Source: Oscillospiraceae bacterium
GTDB lineage: Bacteria > Bacillota > Clostridia > Oscillospirales > Acutalibacteraceae
Length of the DNA: 64,000 bases
Direction of reading: 5' to 3'
Assembly: GCA_015066175.1 (NCBI GenBank)
Contig: SVOW01000011.1
Coordinates: 1-64,000 of the forward strand
Under the pieces are notes generated by a model, which saw nothing but the letters and a program-made list of their open reading frames with translations, was not told the DNA's origin and made no database searches. Position 1 is the first letter of the stretch. Each line of letters starts with the position of its first letter. Below, piece by piece: positions 7,647 to 16,387 of the stretch. The translations under genes and the position numbers were made by a program.

Positions 7647-8393
7647 ATGAACAATTTTAAATATAAGACGTTATTCAAATCAATTTCTGAACAAATTGAT
7701 TTACCTGATAATGCGGTGATTGCAGATTTAGGCTGTAAAGATGCAACGTTTCTTTTAGCCTTTCAGGAAGCTTTTCCCGGCAAAATCAAGTCTGCTGTGG
7801 GAGTAGACATAACAGATAAGTGGTTTAAGGATGTTAAATATAAAAAGCCGATTAAGCTTGAGGTTATGAATTGCTCAAAGAAACTTAAATTTGATGATAA
7901 CACTTTTGATTTGGTTTTCACAAAGGATATGTTTGAATGTGTAACGGACAAAGATTTTTTGGTCAGTGAAATTCACAGGATATTAAAACCGGGTGGTGTT
8001 GTAATTTGCGTTAACTGTGATTGGGACAGTGTTGTATATAATGGCGAAAACAAAGAACTGATTTCAAAAGCGATACACGCATATGCCGTAACAAAACAAC
8101 CCTGGATGGAAGATCTTGACAGTTGGGTTGGCAGAAGAATGTACGGATTTTTCAACAAGAGTAAATTATTTGAAAGTTCTGTCAGCGTTCACAATGTTGT
8201 TGAAACTGAATATATTGAAGGCACTTTCGGTTATGATTTAAGTAAGGATATTGCATGGCTACACAAAGAGAATACAGGTGCACTCAGCAAAGAAGAATAT
8301 GATGAGTTTATTATCGATCTTCAAACTGCTCAGAAAACCGGTAAATATATTTTCTCAAAACCGTATTATATTTATAAAGGAATTAAGATATAA
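7647..8393 (+). CDS. Class I SAM-dependent methyltransferase under leader-peptide control
   Basis: A 248-residue soluble protein with the Rossmann methyltransferase motifs: motif I VIADLGCKDATFLLAF (about 24-39), an acidic residue after the second strand (GVDIT), NTFDLVFTKDMFE (motif IV region) and HRILKPGGVVICVN. The C-terminal 110 residues are not a recognised domain. Its target (rRNA, drug or small molecule) cannot be read from the sequence. The upstream poly-arginine leader and attenuator, and the kinase-like gene downstream, point to a resistance or stress role. It is not obviously Erm-like: the NLPY/NIPY motif of rRNA adenine dimethyltransferases is absent. Confidence 0.8.
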   Translation: MNNFKYKTLFKSISEQIDLPDNAVIADLGCKDATFLLAFQEAFPGKIKSAVGVDITDKWFKDVKYKKPIKLEVMNCSKKLKFDDNTFDLVFTKDMFECVTDKDFLVSEIHRILKPGGVVICVNCDWDSVVYNGENKELISKAIHAYAVTKQPWMEDLDSWVGRRMYGFFNKSKLFESSVSVHNVVETEYIEGTFGYDLSKDIAWLHKENTGALSKEEYDEFIIDLQTAQKTGKYIFSKPYYIYKGIKI

Positions 8394-8451
8394 TAATTTT
8401 TTCACATTTCCTTGATTGTTTTGATTTGCAGATATGAAAATTGAGGAAATC

Positions 8452-8480
8452 TTGAAAACAGAAAAATCTTATGCTAAAAT
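8452..8480 (+). promoter_or_regulatory. Promoter of the phosphotransferase gene
   Basis: TTGAAA (8452-8457), 17 bases, TAAAAT (8475-8480) lies 53 bases before the ATG at 8534, so this gene is likely transcribed on its own. Confidence 0.6.
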
Positions 8481-8533
8481 TTTAATCAGGATGTAGTATT
8501 ACTTGCAAAACTGAGTGTAATGGAGAATTAGCA

Positions 8534-9466
8534 ATGAAAATTCTTGATAACAGCGACAAACATTTATTGCCTATTTTACCTGATATTATTTCCGAAAAAC
8601 TTAATAAAAAAGTCGATAAAATCAAATTCATCGGTGGCGGCAGTTACGGCAGAGTTTATAAAGTGTTGCTTTCTGACGGAGAAATCATTGCTGTAAAAGC
8701 TTACAGAGTACAGGGTTCACAATATGCGGAAGCAGAGCAACTTAACATTTTATCTGAAAATACAAGTGTAAAGATGCCTGAGATTATTTTTACTTATGGT
8801 GATAAAGACACGGCAATTTTAGCTATGAGCTTTTGCTTCGGACAGAACGTATTAAATCCGATGTTCTTGTTTAAAAACAAAGAGCAGAAACGAAAATTTG
8901 CTGATGATGTTGTTTCTGGTATGCTTGAATGGCACAGTGTAACAAATGACAAGTTCGGTTCCTTGGAAAATCCTGCTTATGATAGTTGGTATGAATACTA
9001 CAAGAAAGAAAAACAGGAGCCGTGGCTTGATGGCCTGAAAGTGTTAACACAGAAAGGAAAGTTCAGTAAGAAAAAATTAAAACTTCTCTGCGAAGCAACT
9101 GAGATTTTTAATAATCTTTTCGATGAAAAATCAACCCCTGTACTTATTCACAGCGACCTTAATATAATGAACATTATGGCTAATCCGAAAAATTTAAAGC
9201 TTACTGCATTTATTGACCCTTGTGACTGTATGTGGGCAGACAGAGAATATGATTTGTTTCAGCTTCGCAATATGTGGGGCGATGCCTACAGACTTTATGA
9301 AACATATAAACAGAAAAGCGACTTATCTGAATACGCGGATTTCAGAGTTGCGTATTACGGTGCAATGAATGAGGCACATTGTCGTCTTGGCGGAGGACTT
9401 ATTATGCCTCTATGGGAATTTCTCTGCAACAGGCGTCTGAAAAAAGAGATGAAAAAGTTAGGGTAG
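8534..9466 (+). CDS. Aminoglycoside phosphotransferase / kinase-like (APH) family protein
   Basis: A 310-residue protein of the protein-kinase-like APH fold. A glycine-rich loop FIGGGSYGRVYKV (about 33-45) is followed by the ATP-anchoring lysine in IIAVKAYR. The catalytic loop VLIHSDLNIMNIM (His-x-Asp-x4-Asn, about 207-219) and metal-binding FIDPCDCMWADREYDL (about 233-248) come next. The family phosphorylates aminoglycosides, macrolides, choline, fructosamines or homoserine, so the substrate is open. Its position after an attenuated methyltransferase makes antibiotic modification plausible but unproven. Confidence 0.82.
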   Translation: MKILDNSDKHLLPILPDIISEKLNKKVDKIKFIGGGSYGRVYKVLLSDGEIIAVKAYRVQGSQYAEAEQLNILSENTSVKMPEIIFTYGDKDTAILAMSFCFGQNVLNPMFLFKNKEQKRKFADDVVSGMLEWHSVTNDKFGSLENPAYDSWYEYYKKEKQEPWLDGLKVLTQKGKFSKKKLKLLCEATEIFNNLFDEKSTPVLIHSDLNIMNIMANPKNLKLTAFIDPCDCMWADREYDLFQLRNMWGDAYRLYETYKQKSDLSEYADFRVAYYGAMNEAHCRLGGGLIMPLWEFLCNRRLKKEMKKLG

Positions 9467-9751
9467 CGCAAATAATCTGAACCCGTTTTTTATAGGTTGA
9501 TTTCCGCTGACCCTTTGTTAAAATACTCGCAAATCCGTCAGGATTTGCTGTGTTTTTGCCGCGGTTCATCAAAAATCACCTCTATAAAAAATCTTTGACC
9601 AAAAAGTTGAAGATTTTTATTGGATTTTTGGTGGATGAGCGTGAAGAAAGGCTGACGCCTTTCGAGTGCGAAACACCGAAAAGACTTGAAAAAATTAACT
9701 TTTTGGCGTGTTCGGATTGTTTGCACTACCCTAAAGAAAAGATGTGATCTG
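9467..9751. other. Intergenic stretch with hairpins, no supported gene
   Basis: GCAAATCC-gtca-GGATTTGC (9529-9548) forms a perfect hairpin followed by TGTGTTTTTG, probably the terminator of the kinase gene. AAAGGC-tga-cGCCTTT near 9646 is a second small hairpin. A 65-codon frame at 9550-9747 has no good ribosome binding site and no recognised domain; it may be a gene relic or part of a dispersed repeat. Confidence 0.5.
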
Positions 9752-10477
9752 ATGAACATAGGTGAACTTGTAACGGTTAAGACAATTGATAACAAAAATG
9801 TTTTTAACGAAAAACACACGCCTTACAGTGCTGAAATACGTCTGCTTTCCTGTGTTCAGCAAGGTGATATTGAATCGCTTATTGCACAGCTTGAAAATCT
9901 GAATTCTATTATTGTAATGGGGCGGATGTCTGATGATGAGCTTATGCAGAATAAGTATATGGCTGTTAGTGTAATTACTCTTGCAACACGATATGCTATT
10001 CAGGGCGGACTTAATGAAACAAAAGCCTATGAATTTTCAGACAGGGTAATAAAAACTATTGATAAACTTACAGATAAAAATGAAATATTTATGTGTATCG
10101 GAAATGAAATTGTAAAGTTGACAGAGGATGTGAAAAAGAACAAAAAACAGCCTGAATTTTCTCCACACATAAGAAATTGCATAAAATATATAAACGAAAA
10201 TATTTCACGGAAAATCAGTGTTTCAGAAATTGCAGAGTATTGCAGAATTTCTGCTGATTATTTATCGCAGATATTCAAAAAGGAAATAGGAGAAAATCTC
10301 AGTTCATATATTCTGAGGCAGAAGCTTGAAAAAGCCAAAAGTTTACTTCTTGACGGAATGTCGTCAAAGGAAATCATCACCGAAGTCGGCTTTTCTTCGC
10401 AGACATATTTTATAACTGCATTTAAAAGGTTTTATAAAATGACGCCTTCAGAATTTGTAAAAATAATCAAAGAGTAA
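9752..10477 (+). CDS. AraC-family transcriptional regulator
   Basis: This 241-residue protein has an N-terminal helical region (about 1-135) and a C-terminal AraC domain with both helix-turn-helix motifs (KISVSEIAEYCRISADYLSQIFKKEIG and EIITEVGFSSQTYFITAFKRF), ending in the conserved MTPSEFV. The N-terminal part (YSAEIRLLSCVQQGDIESL) is the linker seen in YesN-like regulators, but no receiver or sugar-binding domain is present. The ATG at 9752 is preferred to an upstream in-frame ATG at 9686, although its ribosome binding site is weak. Targets are unknown. Confidence 0.82.
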   Translation: MNIGELVTVKTIDNKNVFNEKHTPYSAEIRLLSCVQQGDIESLIAQLENLNSIIVMGRMSDDELMQNKYMAVSVITLATRYAIQGGLNETKAYEFSDRVIKTIDKLTDKNEIFMCIGNEIVKLTEDVKKNKKQPEFSPHIRNCIKYINENISRKISVSEIAEYCRISADYLSQIFKKEIGENLSSYILRQKLEKAKSLLLDGMSSKEIITEVGFSSQTYFITAFKRFYKMTPSEFVKIIKE

Positions 10478-10503
10478 TATATAAAAATATCAGGGGATGT
10501 AAA

Positions 10504-10564
10504 CGCCAAGCTCCCATAAGGAATTTTGTTCGAGAAACAAAAACTGCCTTGTGGGAACTCGGCG
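10504..10564. other. 61-base imperfect hairpin
   Basis: The left arm CGCCAAGCTCCCATAAGG matches the reverse complement of the right arm CCTTGTGGGAACTCGGCG at about 15 of 18 positions. An inner stem TTTTGTT / AACAAAA surrounds a CGAG loop. Only a weak T run follows (CTCTTTTTTG about 13 bases later). It may be a terminator for the AraC gene, a structured RNA or a small inverted-repeat element. Confidence 0.5.
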
Positions 10565-10695
10565 TAAAACAGCCTCTTTTTTGTTATGAAGGCAAAAATA
10601 TGTTTAAAAGAATATGACATAAAATAATAAATATATTGTATTTTATTTCGTTTTATGGTAAATTTATTATATATTGCATAAATGAAGGTGAAACT

Positions 10696-11184
10696 ATGAA
10701 CGGAATGACAAGACGTGAAAGAGAAGTTACAGATATAAACAAAATTCTTGAAATTCTTGATAAAGCGAAAGTTGTACGTATAGGTCTTGTTGATGGGGAC
10801 GAAGCTTATGTTGTGCCTATGAATTACGGCTATACTTATGAAAACGAAAAACTGACTCTTTATCTGCATGGTGCAAGACGAGGCAGAAAACTTGATTTGA
10901 TGAGAGCAAATCCGAAAGTGTTTTTTGAAATGGATTGCGATATTGTGCCTTTTGAAGGTGAAGTTGCCTGCAAATATGGCATCACATATTCTTCGATTAT
11001 GGGCAGGGGTCTTGCAACAATTGTGGAAGACCCTGAAGAAAAAATGAAAGCACTGTCAATTCTTATGAAAACACAGACAGGTAAGGATTTTGAATTTAAC
11101 GAAAAACTTGTAAGTGTTGTTGCTGTAATCAGAATTGATGCTGTTGAATTTACTGCAAAGCACAGACCCGCTCCTGTGAAATAA
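10696..11184 (+). CDS. Pyridoxamine 5'-phosphate oxidase-like flavoprotein (Nim-like)
   Basis: A 162-residue protein of the split-barrel flavin-binding fold. Typical features are RREREVTD at the N-terminus, VVRIGLVDGDEAYVVPMNYGYTYENEKLTLYLHGARRGRKLD, and the closing KHRPAPVK. The family includes 5-nitroimidazole reductases (NimA) that give resistance, and other FMN- or F420-dependent oxidoreductases; the physiological substrate is not known. The ATG at 10696 follows GAAGGTGAAA; the in-frame ATG at 10636 lacks a ribosome binding site. The esterase gene follows after 21 bases, probably in the same transcript. Confidence 0.85.
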   Translation: MNGMTRREREVTDINKILEILDKAKVVRIGLVDGDEAYVVPMNYGYTYENEKLTLYLHGARRGRKLDLMRANPKVFFEMDCDIVPFEGEVACKYGITYSSIMGRGLATIVEDPEEKMKALSILMKTQTGKDFEFNEKLVSVVAVIRIDAVEFTAKHRPAPVK

Positions 11185-11205
11185 AGGAAAGAAAAGGAGA
11201 TTGAA

Positions 11206-12705
11206 ATGAAAAAAGTATTGTGTTTTATTCTTGCACTTATTATTGCTGTGGCTATTCCCCTTTCAGTAGGCGCAGACAACAGCGAAAAATGCTCTTGCTC
11301 AACTGCTCCTGTAGTTTACGTAAGAGGTTTCGGCGGTGGAATATACAAGGTCGAAGAAGACGGAAGCCTTACAAATGCTTTTGCATTTGATGCGAGCAAA
11401 ATGACTCCTCTGATTGATGATATTTTTGTGGCTGTTTTTTCTCTTGTTTTCGGAAATGCAGATTCTTTTGCGAAAAGTGCAGGAAATATTCTTGACGGAA
11501 TAATGGGCGACCTTGCATGCACTTATGGCGGAGATTCACTTTATAATATTATCCCTGAAGAATCTGACTCTACAGCTATTGATAAACATAAGAACTTCTC
11601 CATGGATGTGCCTGCAGAAGACAGAGAAGATGCTATGTATGATTTTGAATATGACTGGAGACTTGACCCTATGGTGATTGCTGATGACCTTAACACATAC
11701 ATTGAAGAAGTCAAAGCAGTAACAGGTCACGATAAAGTTGTTATTAAGTGCCACAGCGAGGGCAACTGTGTTGCTGCAGCATATCTCTACAAATACGGCA
11801 CTGCTTCAGTTGAAAAATTCTGCTTTACTGCGGCTGCTTTCAACGGAATCAATCTTGTAGGTCAGCTTTTCACAAAAGATATTTCACTTAAAGATAAGGG
11901 AACTGAAATTGCACAATTTGTTTCTTCACTTGTTGATGGTACAGAATCAGGGGAAGTAGTTGCAGCTCTTATGGAAGTGCTTGATGATATCGGACTTCTT
12001 GATTCAGTGGGGAATCTTCTTCAGAGTGCTCTTATAGAAAATATGCTTGACACTCTTTACGAAGAAGTTTTAGTTGATTCTTTTGCAACATGGCCTGCAT
12101 TGTGGACATTTGTGCCTGATTCTCAGTATGAAAACGCTAAAAAAGCAATGTTTGGTGACGATGCAAAATATGCGGCGCTTATAAAGAGAATTGATGATTA
12201 TCACAATAATGTGCAGAAGAATCTTAAAACTCTTCTGACTGATGCAAAGGCAAACGGAGTTGATATTGTTTTCTTCGCACAGTACAATTTTGCACCAATC
12301 CCTGTGTATGACAATGGTCTTGCAATGGGGGATATGCTTGTTGAAACAAAGTATTCAAGTTTTGGTGCAACCACTGCAGCATATGGTGAAAAACTTGACC
12401 TTGATTTCTCATCACCAAACGCAAAGTATTATTCAAAAGACAGACTTATTGATGCTTCAACATGCCTTTTCCCTGAATATACATGGTTTATCCGCGGAAT
12501 TAATCATGCAGTTACTGCAGCATATCTTGACCTGACAGACTGGGCAATACTTTATGACGGTCAGCCGACTGTGTTTACTGACTCTGACCATCCTCAGTTT
12601 GTATACTATGTAAGCGACAATAACTTTGCTCCTGTAACGGAAGAAATACCGCAGGATAATACAAACAGCTTTGTTAAACTTATAAAAGCTATTGCCGATG
12701 CATAA
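11206..12705 (+). CDS. Secreted alpha/beta-hydrolase (lipase/esterase-like)
   Basis: A 499-residue protein with a signal peptide (MKKVLCFILALIIAVAIPLS..GA). The mature part begins APVVYVRGFGGGIY, followed by YDFEYDWRLDP and the nucleophile elbow VVIKCHSEGNCVAAAY (Ser about residue 187), a C-x-S-x-G variant of GxSxG. This resembles the LCAT/PGAP1-type lipase group. A late histidine in RGINHAVTAAYLD may complete the triad. It ends in a short helix NSFVKLIKAIADA. The substrate could be lipid or ester-linked polysaccharide decorations. Confidence 0.75.
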   Translation: MKKVLCFILALIIAVAIPLSVGADNSEKCSCSTAPVVYVRGFGGGIYKVEEDGSLTNAFAFDASKMTPLIDDIFVAVFSLVFGNADSFAKSAGNILDGIMGDLACTYGGDSLYNIIPEESDSTAIDKHKNFSMDVPAEDREDAMYDFEYDWRLDPMVIADDLNTYIEEVKAVTGHDKVVIKCHSEGNCVAAAYLYKYGTASVEKFCFTAAAFNGINLVGQLFTKDISLKDKGTEIAQFVSSLVDGTESGEVVAALMEVLDDIGLLDSVGNLLQSALIENMLDTLYEEVLVDSFATWPALWTFVPDSQYENAKKAMFGDDAKYAALIKRIDDYHNNVQKNLKTLLTDAKANGVDIVFFAQYNFAPIPVYDNGLAMGDMLVETKYSSFGATTAAYGEKLDLDFSSPNAKYYSKDRLIDASTCLFPEYTWFIRGINHAVTAAYLDLTDWAILYDGQPTVFTDSDHPQFVYYVSDNNFAPVTEEIPQDNTNSFVKLIKAIADA

Positions 12706-12732
12706 AAATACATCAGAATTTGCAAAATACTA

Positions 12733-12761
12733 TTGAAATTTGCAAAAAACTGTATTATAAT
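12733..12761 (+). promoter_or_regulatory. Promoter of mgsA
   Basis: TTGAAA (12733-12738), 17 bases, TATAAT (12756-12761). A direct repeat of AATTTGCAAAA.ACT (about 12718 and 12737) overlaps the -35 region and might be an operator. Confidence 0.7.
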
Positions 12762-12811
12762 GAATTAGTGACGTACTCTTCACGGCAAAACAATTGAAAG
12801 GAGTATACTGA

Positions 12812-13216
12812 ATGAACATTGCTCTTATCGCACATGACGCAAAAAAAGAACTTATGACTCAATTCTGCATAGCTTATTGCGGAATACTCAGCAAACATAA
12901 TATCTGTGCTACAGGTATTACAGGCAAACTTGTTGCAGAAGCAACAGGCCTTAAGGTTGTGCGCTTCTTAAGTGGTTCACAGGGAGGCGACCAGCAGATT
13001 GCTGCAAGAATCGGATATAACGAGATTGACCTTCTTCTCATGTTCCGTGATCCCCTTAATCGTAAACCATCAGAACCTAACGAGGAAAATCTTTTAAGAC
13101 TCTGCGATGTTCACAACATTCCCGTTGCAACAAATATTGCAACTGCAGAAGCTCTTATTCACAGCCTTGAAAGAGGCGACCTTGACTGGCGTGATATTGT
13201 TAATCCGAAAGCTTGA
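12812..13216 (+). CDS. mgsA: Methylglyoxal synthase
   Basis: A 134-residue enzyme that converts dihydroxyacetone phosphate to methylglyoxal plus phosphate, a bypass that relieves sugar-phosphate stress. Conserved family motifs are [37 protein letters not shown] (phosphate-binding loop), [17 protein letters not shown] and [14 protein letters not shown], covering the full length. The ribosome binding site is AAAGGAGT. It stands alone between its own promoter and a terminator. Confidence 0.97.
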   Translation: MNIALIAHDAKKELMTQFCIAYCGILSKHNICATGITGKLVAEATGLKVVRFLSGSQGGDQQIAARIGYNEIDLLLMFRDPLNRKPSEPNEENLLRLCDVHNIPVATNIATAEALIHSLERGDLDWRDIVNPKA

Positions 13217-13218
13217 AT

Positions 13219-13267
13219 AAAAAATCACAGGTGTCTGGACTTTTGTACAGACACCTGATTTTTGTTT
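13219..13267. terminator. Bidirectional terminator between mgsA and the beta-helix gene
   Basis: AGGTGTCTG (13229-13237) pairs with CAGACACCT (13248-13256), flanked by an A run on the left and a T run on the right. It can end both converging transcripts. Confidence 0.85.
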
Positions 13268-13276
13268 ATTCAGATT

Positions 13277-14974
13277 TTAAAAGTATGTTTTAATAACTCT
13301 GAATCTGCCCGTTAATGCGCCGATAATTCTTGCAAAAACAGAAACAAATGCATCAATAACACGTTGACAAAACGTATATTGTATATCTGTTTCAACACCA
13401 TCACCCTCATAACAGCCGATATTATGAACTGTTTCTGCTGTTATTTTATTGCCAAAGAAATCCTGCTCGCCCATATTATCTTCAACTCTGACTCCTGCAC
13501 CGATGCACGGCGATGACGATGAAAGGGCAAAACTGTTTTTATCGGAAAAGTCATTTCCAACAAACTGAGGGTTAGCATAAATGCTATCCTTTGATTCTTT
13601 ATTTACAGATGTGTTGTAGAAGCAGTTGTTTGACATTGTGCCTGTGAATTCGCTTATATGATAACCGTTAATGTTGTATTCTTCATTACCGCTGTGATCA
13701 TCTGCACCTACGTAAGAAGAAAGATAAACATAACTTCCTGGTGAAAAAGCGAAAATATTATTCTGGATGGTGCTGTTACGTAAGGTCCAGAAACGGAAAT
13801 TAGAAGCGTTAATGATTGTGTTGTTGTAAAATTTGAAATTATACATACCTGTGGGTAAATCTTCTTCAGGCCAGCCGTTTTCCCAGGCTGTTGTTCCCGA
13901 CTTTAACATTCCGATATTGTTTTCAAGTTCATTGTCGTTGACGGAAAGGCAGTATCTTACCGTGCAGTTCTGATTTTTGGTGGTATTGTCGTAAACGCAG
14001 TTTTGCATAAATCGCACATTATCGTGAGAATAAATATACTGATAAGTGCTGTCTGAAGTCCAGCCATCAAAATCTATAGCCATTCCGTCTTTTGCATTTT
14101 CGCTTCCTGCGATTTCGCAGTTTTCAACGGTAACATATTTTGCGTGATGCATCCAGAGTGGTGCTGTGTACCAGTTTTCAAGCAATGATGTTCTCAAAAG
14201 AGAACAGTTTCTGATCGTCATATTATAGCTTGAGCAAATTGCCATTCCATCATAGAGAATGTCAGTCATAGTGATATTTTCAAAAAGAATGTTTCTGTGG
14301 TATGATTCTTCCGGCGAAACAAAATCATCAGGTGAAAATTCAATTGTATTTCCACCCATGTGTATGCCGTAACCGCAACGGGTCATATCAAGGTCTGAAA
14401 GTGTGAGATTTTCAATAAGTGAACCTTTGCCTGCGGAATGTATAAATATGGGTGCAAAACCGCAATTACCTACGGGCACATCTTTATAATATATTTCATA
14501 GAAAGAGCAGTTTCTGACAGTTATATTCTGCATAGTTTTGCCGTGAGTGGCATTGATAAGAATACCGCCACCATCAGGAGAAGAAAAGGTGAGATTTTCA
14601 ACAGTCCAGCAATCTACATTTTCGATTATAAAAACGCGGTCTTCGGCAGATGTTCTCAATATCGGGTTATCTGCATTTTCATCACCGTAAGATGATACAA
14701 CAATGGGATTGCTTTGTGTTCCTTTGCCGCGAGCAATAAATCTGCCATCGAAAACGTCACCTTTTTTAAAGAGAATTCGGTCACCGGCATTGAAAGTCTG
14801 TTCGGAAAGCTTTGCGAGAGTTTTCCACGGTGCATCTTCGCTTGTACCGCTGTTTTCATCAGAGCCGGAGATGCTTACATAATAAATTGTTCCCTCGCTT
14901 CGGGCAAAAACAGTTGTGGGAAGAATTGTCAGAATGATAACAATCGAAAGAAAAAATGCGGTTATTTTTTTCAT
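13277..14974 (-). CDS. Secreted right-handed beta-helix protein, second paralogue
   Basis: A 565-residue protein with a signal peptide (MKKITAFFLSIVIILTILPTTVFA). It shares with the gene at 5870 the opening TIYYVSISGSDENSGTS, APWKTLAKLS and DRILFKKGD, plus repeats such as NITVRNCSFYEI and NMTIRNCSLL. The fold suggests a polysaccharide lyase or surface glycan-binding protein; no active site is assigned. It starts 3 bases after the lysozyme gene stops, with AAGGAG inside that gene's end, so both are one operon. The last 35 residues contain a hydrophobic helix (RVIDAFVSVFARIIGALTG). Confidence 0.83.
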   Translation of the reverse strand: MKKITAFFLSIVIILTILPTTVFARSEGTIYYVSISGSDENSGTSEDAPWKTLAKLSEQTFNAGDRILFKKGDVFDGRFIARGKGTQSNPIVVSSYGDENADNPILRTSAEDRVFIIENVDCWTVENLTFSSPDGGGILINATHGKTMQNITVRNCSFYEIYYKDVPVGNCGFAPIFIHSAGKGSLIENLTLSDLDMTRCGYGIHMGGNTIEFSPDDFVSPEESYHRNILFENITMTDILYDGMAICSSYNMTIRNCSLLRTSLLENWYTAPLWMHHAKYVTVENCEIAGSENAKDGMAIDFDGWTSDSTYQYIYSHDNVRFMQNCVYDNTTKNQNCTVRYCLSVNDNELENNIGMLKSGTTAWENGWPEEDLPTGMYNFKFYNNTIINASNFRFWTLRNSTIQNNIFAFSPGSYVYLSSYVGADDHSGNEEYNINGYHISEFTGTMSNNCFYNTSVNKESKDSIYANPQFVGNDFSDKNSFALSSSSPCIGAGVRVEDNMGEQDFFGNKITAETVHNIGCYEGDGVETDIQYTFCQRVIDAFVSVFARIIGALTGRFRVIKTYF

Positions 14975-14977
14975 AAA

Positions 14978-16375
14978 TTACTCCTTTATTTCAGGCTGCG
15001 ATATGTTTGTATCATCGCATAACATAAGTGTTGATAAAATTTCACAGTCAAAAACATCACAGACACCGTCTTTATTTAAGTCGGATGCCATAAACTCAGG
15101 GGATGTTTCATCGTAAGTTAATTCGAAATTTGTCAGTGCAGTGCTGTAAGTCAGGTCATAGGCATCTATGTATAAATCGCCGTTAATATCTCCGTCAATT
15201 ACAACATAATATGTATCAATAACGGTATTTCCGAGAACAAGATTAACCTTTGTTCCTGTGCCGTAACCATTATCTGTGCCGACTATTTCTACATTTGCAA
15301 AACCATCAACATCAAACATTTCTGTGGTGATTTTTTCTCCGTTTTTGAGACCGATAATTCTGTTATGTTCGTCAGCAACAAGTTTTTCATTTTTGATAAT
15401 TATTGAAGATTCAGTTTTTACTGCATAATTAAGCACACACCAGCAGACATTTCCGTTGACTTCAATTCTGCCCCAGGTATAACTGCTGTCTGACACTTTT
15501 GCTGTGACATGAATTCTTGTGCCGTAGGGGATATAGTCTGTTCTTTTATAAACTACTCCGGGGCCGTTTCTGATGTTAACGCCGTTATCGGAAGTGATTA
15601 TCCATTCTTCATCAACATATTCAACTGATGCAGAATATCCGTTAAAACCACCTGTACGCATAAGAGAAAAGTAATCTATGTAAGACACATCAAGGTCAAC
15701 GTTTCCGCTTATACCGCTTACTTTACCTTTGTCTGTATATTGCCACAACCCGTATTGTCCTCTGTAATCTCTTGTGGGCTCGCCTGAATTCATCCAGGAG
15801 GCAAGCCATAATTCGCCTGCCTGACCAAGGGCTTCTTCATCGAGGTAGTTGTTGTACCAGTTTGCATTTGCATAAGTTCCTGCATACCAGCCGTTTTCTT
15901 CCAATACTCTGATAAAAGCAAGGCACATTTCAGTTCTCAGTTGAGTAGTCATTCCGCTTGCAAGCTGGACTTCGTTTTCCATATCGTAAAAAACAGGATA
16001 CTCAAACTGCTTGCCTTCAAGCCAGGAAAGGAGAAGATATGCATCTTTTTCTGCTTCTTCAACGGTTGTTGCATAAGTGTAAAAATAGCATCCTAACTGA
16101 ATTTCATTGCTTTTTGCATTTTTATAGTTTTCCTCAAAATACGTATCTTTGCCCCTTGTTGTGCCGGCACGCACAATCGCAAAGGTTTTGCCGTCGTTTT
16201 TTACTTTTGACCAATCAATTTTACCTTGCCATGATGAAACGTCGATTCCGTAGGCAAGAAAGGGTTCACTTGCCTTTTCGCCATCTGCCATTGCTGTAGT
16301 CACGCCGAAAATAAAAACCGACAACGACAAAATCAGCAGTACTGACAATATTTTCTTTATATATGTATTTTTCAT
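14978..16375 (-). CDS. Secreted GH25 lysozyme with SH3-like and dockerin modules
   Basis: A 465-residue protein starting at the ATG at 16375, with GGACGGA upstream; an earlier in-frame start at 16513 would bury the signal peptide. Modules in order are a signal peptide; a GH25 muramidase (YGIDVSSWQGKIDW to YIDYFSL, with the acidic pair in VFYDMENEVQ); a bacterial SH3-like domain (VNIRNGPGVVYKRTDYIPYGTRIHV); and a C-terminal type I dockerin with two calcium-binding repeats (DINGDLYIDAYDLTYST and DLNKDGVCDVFDCEILST). It should cleave peptidoglycan, and the dockerin suggests attachment to a cohesin scaffold. It is the first gene of an operon with the beta-helix protein. Confidence 0.9.
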   Translation of the reverse strand: MKNTYIKKILSVLLILSLSVFIFGVTTAMADGEKASEPFLAYGIDVSSWQGKIDWSKVKNDGKTFAIVRAGTTRGKDTYFEENYKNAKSNEIQLGCYFYTYATTVEEAEKDAYLLLSWLEGKQFEYPVFYDMENEVQLASGMTTQLRTEMCLAFIRVLEENGWYAGTYANANWYNNYLDEEALGQAGELWLASWMNSGEPTRDYRGQYGLWQYTDKGKVSGISGNVDLDVSYIDYFSLMRTGGFNGYSASVEYVDEEWIITSDNGVNIRNGPGVVYKRTDYIPYGTRIHVTAKVSDSSYTWGRIEVNGNVCWCVLNYAVKTESSIIIKNEKLVADEHNRIIGLKNGEKITTEMFDVDGFANVEIVGTDNGYGTGTKVNLVLGNTVIDTYYVVIDGDINGDLYIDAYDLTYSTALTNFELTYDETSPEFMASDLNKDGVCDVFDCEILSTLMLCDDTNISQPEIKE

Positions 16376-16387
16376 TTTGTTCCGTCC

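Noticed and set aside
9550-9747. 65-codon frame as a real gene
   Set aside because: No ribosome binding site, no domain, and it overlaps hairpins; reported only as part of an intergenic stretch.
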